From positions 1-7,467 of the forward strand of contig JAGOIM010000071.1 in NCBI GenBank assembly GCA_017995665.1: DNA of 7,467 nucleotides. Reading direction: 5' to 3'. Each line of letters starts with the position of its first letter. Position 1 is the stretch's first letter. The notes beneath the pieces are model-generated. The model had not been told where the DNA came from and did no database searches. It saw only the letters and a program-made list of their open reading frames with translations. The translations under genes were made by a program, and so were the position numbers. This DNA is from Anaerolineaceae bacterium. GTDB taxonomy: Bacteria > Chloroflexota > Anaerolineae > Anaerolineales > Anaerolineaceae. Below, piece by piece: positions 5,003-7,467 of the stretch.

Positions 5003-6046
5003 GTGGAATTTTTACAAGAAGCTTTAAAAAACCCAGCCTTGTTGGTCTCGGTTTTACTAACTTTTGGTGTAATCTTGGTCAATGGCTGGACAGATGCACC
5101 TAACGCTATCGCCACATCAATTTCTACCCGGGCGATAAAACCCAGGAATGCCATCATTATGGCGGCGATATTCAACTTTTTGGGCGTGTTTGTGATGACG
5201 ATGATCAACAGAAGCGTTGCAATGACGATTAGCAACATGGTTGATTTTGGCACAGATCCTAAGATTAGCTCGATTGCTCTGAGCGGTGCCCTCGCTTCTA
5301 TTGTTATATGGGCGACGGCAGCTTCTTATTTCGGAATCCCAACTTCTGAAAGCCATGCTTTGATAGCCGGCTTGACCGGTGCTGCGGTTGCTTATCATAA
5401 TAGTTTTGTGGGCGTGAATGGCGCGGAATGGGTGAAGGTCTTGCTCGGACTAGTGCTCTCCACTGTGGGTGGCTTTGGTTTGGGCTGGCTGATTAGCAAA
5501 TTGGTTCAGACATTATTTAAACATAGCGACAGACGTAAAACGAATAAGATTTTCAAAAAAGCCCAGGTTGGCGGTGCCGCTGCAATGGCTTTTATGCATG
5601 GTGCTCAGGATGGGCAAAAATTTATCGGCGTCTTCCTAATCGGTATTGCTCTGGCGCAAGGGCAATCCGGTGCAGGGAGCTTTGATATTCCGATTGGCTT
5701 AATGGTCCTTTGTTCTGCGGTAATGGCTTTGGGTACCTCGATTGGAGGTTATCGTATTATCAAAGCGGTTGGCATGGATATGGTCAAGCTGGAAGCTCAT
5801 CAGGGCTTCAGTGCCGATATTGCGGCGGCGATTTCTTTGTTGATTGCTTCTTTATGGAACGGTTTACCGGTTTCGACTACTCACACCAAAACAACCGCCA
5901 TTATGGGGGTGGGCGCTGCAAAAAGACTTAGCTCGGTTAACTGGGGGGTGGTTCGGGAAATGGTGCTTGCCTGGGTTTTGACTTTTCCGGGTTGTGGCTT
6001 ATTGGGCTACGTAATTACCCGAGTTTTTATTCACATTTTTGCCTAA
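5003..6046 (+). CDS. pit: Inorganic phosphate transporter, PiT family
   Basis: This 347-aa multi-pass membrane protein belongs to the PiT family, which imports phosphate (usually as a metal-phosphate complex) with protons at low affinity. The two inverted halves each carry the family signature: GWTDAPNAIAT at 28-38 and MHGAQDGQKFIGV at 198-210. The re-entrant motifs GIPTSESHAL (111-120) and GLPVSTTHT (287-295) are also present. A basic cytoplasmic stretch around 170-187 (KHSDRRKTNKIFKK) separates the halves. The length fits the compact bacterial type rather than the roughly 500-aa E. coli PitA. The start is GTG at 5003, supported by AGGAG at 4992-4996 and by the N-terminus placing the first membrane segment at residue 11. 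The DUF47 partner follows 9 nt later, so the two are co-transcribed. Confidence 0.95.
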   Translation: MEFLQEALKNPALLVSVLLTFGVILVNGWTDAPNAIATSISTRAIKPRNAIIMAAIFNFLGVFVMTMINRSVAMTISNMVDFGTDPKISSIALSGALASIVIWATAASYFGIPTSESHALIAGLTGAAVAYHNSFVGVNGAEWVKVLLGLVLSTVGGFGLGWLISKLVQTLFKHSDRRKTNKIFKKAQVGGAAAMAFMHGAQDGQKFIGVFLIGIALAQGQSGAGSFDIPIGLMVLCSAVMALGTSIGGYRIIKAVGMDMVKLEAHQGFSADIAAAISLLIASLWNGLPVSTTHTKTTAIMGVGAAKRLSSVNWGVVREMVLAWVLTFPGCGLLGYVITRVFIHIFA

Positions 6047-6055
6047 AGGAGAAAT

Positions 6056-6676
6056 ATGGCTAAAAAAGATAATAATTACTTTCATATGTTTATTGAAATC
6101 TCAAACGATGCGATTGAGGCAGCTTATTTATTAGAAAAGACGGTCAAGAACTATGACCCTGAATTGATTGAAGAGCAAAACACTCTTATGCATTCCATTG
6201 AACATGCCGGGGATGTGAAAAAACATGAAATGCGAAGACATCTGATTTCCGAGTTTATCACCCCAATTGAAAGGGAGGATATTGATAGCCTTTCCCATAC
6301 CCTCGATAATGTTTTGGATACGATTGAAGAAGTCTATCAGATGTTCTACATGTATAATGTGCAAAAAATGCGCCCCGAAGCAGTGGCATTTGTCGATTTA
6401 ATTGTTCGAAGTACTGAGGGGATGAAGGCTTGTTTTGATGAGTTTGAAGATTTCAGGAAGTCAAACACAATTTCTGAAAGAATTGTCGAAGTGAACGAAA
6501 TTGAAGAATTAGCCGACGATCTCTATTTTACGACGATGCGTAAGTTGTTTACCGATGGTTCTGACTCGGTGGAAGTTTTGGTTTGGTTGCGCATTTTTGA
6601 TCGATTGGAAAGAGTTTGTGACGCCTGCGAAGGTGTTGCTGAAACCATCGGCTCAGTGATCATGAAAAACTCATAA
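6056..6676 (+). CDS. DUF47 (PhoU-like) Pit accessory protein
   Basis: The 206-aa all-helical cytosolic protein is of the DUF47/PhoU-like family that is normally encoded next to pit genes. Visible family features are IEHAGD (48-53), TPIEREDIDSL (69-79), EVNEIEELADDLY (145-157) and DRLERVCDACEGVAETI (182-198); the acidic ExxxD pattern is of the kind that binds metal clusters in PhoU. It is expected to modulate or gate the Pit transporter rather than to transport. The ATG at 6056 follows AAAGGAG (6045-6051), which overlaps the pit stop codon, so translation is probably coupled. A strong terminator follows 21 nt after the stop, making this a two-gene operon. Confidence 0.93.
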   Translation: MAKKDNNYFHMFIEISNDAIEAAYLLEKTVKNYDPELIEEQNTLMHSIEHAGDVKKHEMRRHLISEFITPIEREDIDSLSHTLDNVLDTIEEVYQMFYMYNVQKMRPEAVAFVDLIVRSTEGMKACFDEFEDFRKSNTISERIVEVNEIEELADDLYFTTMRKLFTDGSDSVEVLVWLRIFDRLERVCDACEGVAETIGSVIMKNS

Positions 6677-6697
6677 TCTGATTATGCTAAACAGAAT

Positions 6698-6722
6698 AAA
6701 GCCGGGAGACCGGCTTTTTTTT
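6698..6722 (+). terminator. Rho-independent terminator of the pit operon
   Basis: Stem AAAGCCGG (6698-6705), GAGA tetraloop, CCGGCTTT (6710-6717) and an uninterrupted T run from 6715 to 6722. Confidence 0.93.
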
Positions 6723-6782
6723 GTTGTAACTATTCTTGAAAAAGACCGGATTAAAATGCGGTATGATTAAGTTCAGAAAAAT

Positions 6783-6995
6783 ATGAAAACGACGAAAATT
6801 AAAATTTACAACAGCCAATCGGCTGCAAATCGGGCGATTGCCCGATACGAGAGACGTGGTTTCCGCGTTGTTTCTGTTCAAAGCGTTGACCGTGGTTGGT
6901 CCTTGCTTAAAACTGGATGCCTCGGGATAATTTTCTTACCCCTGGCTTTGCTTGGCAAGAAAAAACCGGTCATTCAGGTTACCTATCAAAGGTAG
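6783..6995 (+). CDS. Small conserved-looking protein of unknown function, 70 aa
   Basis: I do not recognise this protein. It is basic (many Lys/Arg), with a soluble N-terminal part containing an SQSAANRAIARYERRGF helix-like segment and a GFRVVSVQSV strand-like segment, followed by a short hydrophobic stretch at 45-58 (GCLGIIFLPLALLG) and a basic tail. The hydrophobic stretch is short for a full membrane span, so peripheral attachment or a short anchor is possible. There is no Shine-Dalgarno before the ATG. A TATGAT box at 6762-6767 would start transcription about 9 nt upstream, and TTGAAA at 6736-6741 is a poorly spaced -35 (20 bp). The methyltransferase start lies 7 nt after the stop, with its ribosome site inside the end of this gene, which argues that this is a real translated gene in an operon. 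Confidence 0.65.
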   Translation: MKTTKIKIYNSQSAANRAIARYERRGFRVVSVQSVDRGWSLLKTGCLGIIFLPLALLGKKKPVIQVTYQR

Positions 6996-7002
6996 GCTTA
7001 AG

Positions 7003-7467
7003 GTGGATGCAAGCCATTTTGATAATTGGGCCGAAGATTATGACAATGATGTCAGGGAAAGTAATCAGGCTGAGAGCTATCCCTTTGCCGGGTATGACCG
7101 TGTTCTTGACAGAATCGCCGGCTTTGTTTTGGCTGAGCCAGTTGGAAAAATATTAGACCTTGGCACCGGTTCCGGAACACTGGCTTCCCGATTTTATGAC
7201 GAAGGATGGAAAATCAGCGCAGTCGATTTCTCGGAAGAAATGATCAAACAAGCCCGTGAACGCATGCCCGAGGCAAGATTTTTGATTGCTGATTTCGCGA
7301 AGGAACTGCCAAAAGAACTGGATGGCCAAAAGTTCGATTTTATTGTCATGACCTATGCTTTTCATCATCTTGATTATGAAAAGCAAGCAAACTTTTTGCG
7401 CTTGCTACTTCCATTCTTGACAGAAAATGGCAAAATTCTGATTGGCGATATCTCTTTTGAAACAAAA
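7003..7467 (+). CDS. Class I SAM-dependent methyltransferase, N-terminal 155 aa, cut by window edge
   Basis: The frame stays open to the end of the window. The product begins with the family-typical FDNWAEDYD (6-14), then SAM-binding motif I LDLGTGSG (51-58), the acidic residue Asp75 in AVDFSEEM, ADF (Asp97), and motif IV FDFIVMTYAFHHL (111-123). The YDRVLDRIAG segment and overall order resemble the YrrT-like methyltransferases of Firmicutes, which are linked to SAM recycling; this is a resemblance by eye and the substrate is unknown. The GTG start is chosen because it follows AGG at 6994-6996 by 6 nt and because the FDxWA motif lies right at the N-terminus in relatives. The stop of the 70-aa gene is 7 nt upstream, suggesting translational coupling. 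The C-terminal region is not in the window. Confidence 0.88.
   Translation, partial: MDASHFDNWAEDYDNDVRESNQAESYPFAGYDRVLDRIAGFVLAEPVGKILDLGTGSGTLASRFYDEGWKISAVDFSEEMIKQARERMPEARFLIADFAKELPKELDGQKFDFIVMTYAFHHLDYEKQANFLRLLLPFLTENGKILIGDISFETK

Noticed and set aside
4897..5253. Minus-strand 118-aa open frame over the pit start
   Set aside because: It lies antisense to the conserved first membrane segments of pit and its hydrophobicity is a mirror of that coding sequence.
7153..7386. Minus-strand 77-aa open frame at the right end
   Set aside because: It is antisense to the methyltransferase SAM-binding core, whose motifs are clear.

Overview
The window is ordinary bacterial chromosome with moderate GC (a little under half by eye). 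Its markers are bacterial: an initiator tRNA, sigma70-type -35/-10 boxes, Shine-Dalgarno sites, rho-independent terminators, MutS2 and a Pit phosphate transporter. The gene mix and the degenerate heptanucleotide repeats between genes remind me of Chloroflexota (Anaerolineae-like), but this is a weak impression and no marker here settles the phylum.

Layout. 1-42: 5' half of an initiator tRNA-Met on the minus strand, cut by the window edge, with its own promoter. 93-127: heptad repeat. 185-1121: first short-chain dehydrogenase/reductase (SDR) gene with promoter, operator-like palindrome and terminator; it carries a 7-bp frameshifting duplication just before the catalytic Tyr. 1151-3556 (minus): intact mutS2. 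3566-3648: mutS2 upstream region with heptads. 3769-4696: second, intact SDR gene with the same promoter, palindrome and terminator layout. 4726-4927: a scar holding fragments of the mutS2 3' end and of the mutS2 upstream region, plus heptad repeats. 4969-6722: pit and its DUF47/PhoU-like partner, with a terminator. 6783-7467: a 70-aa protein of unknown function followed 7 nt later by a class I SAM methyltransferase that runs off the window.

Main inference. The SDR-mutS2 pair appears to have been duplicated in tandem and then to have decayed reciprocally. The first copy kept mutS2 but its SDR is frameshifted. The second copy kept the SDR but lost nearly all of mutS2, leaving both ends as recognisable scars in the right order and orientation. 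The two SDR genes are mosaics, with nearly identical patches between more diverged stretches, which suggests gene conversion. Their terminator hairpins differ by an apparent inversion of the loop.

Functional picture. The SDR is a cytosolic NAD(P)-dependent oxidoreductase of unknown substrate, probably controlled by a factor binding a perfect TTGTTAC-N4-GTAACAA palindrome just downstream of the start of transcription. The pit-DUF47 pair is a low-affinity phosphate uptake operon with a PhoP-box-like direct repeat over its start region. I see no defence system, mobile element gene or CRISPR array.
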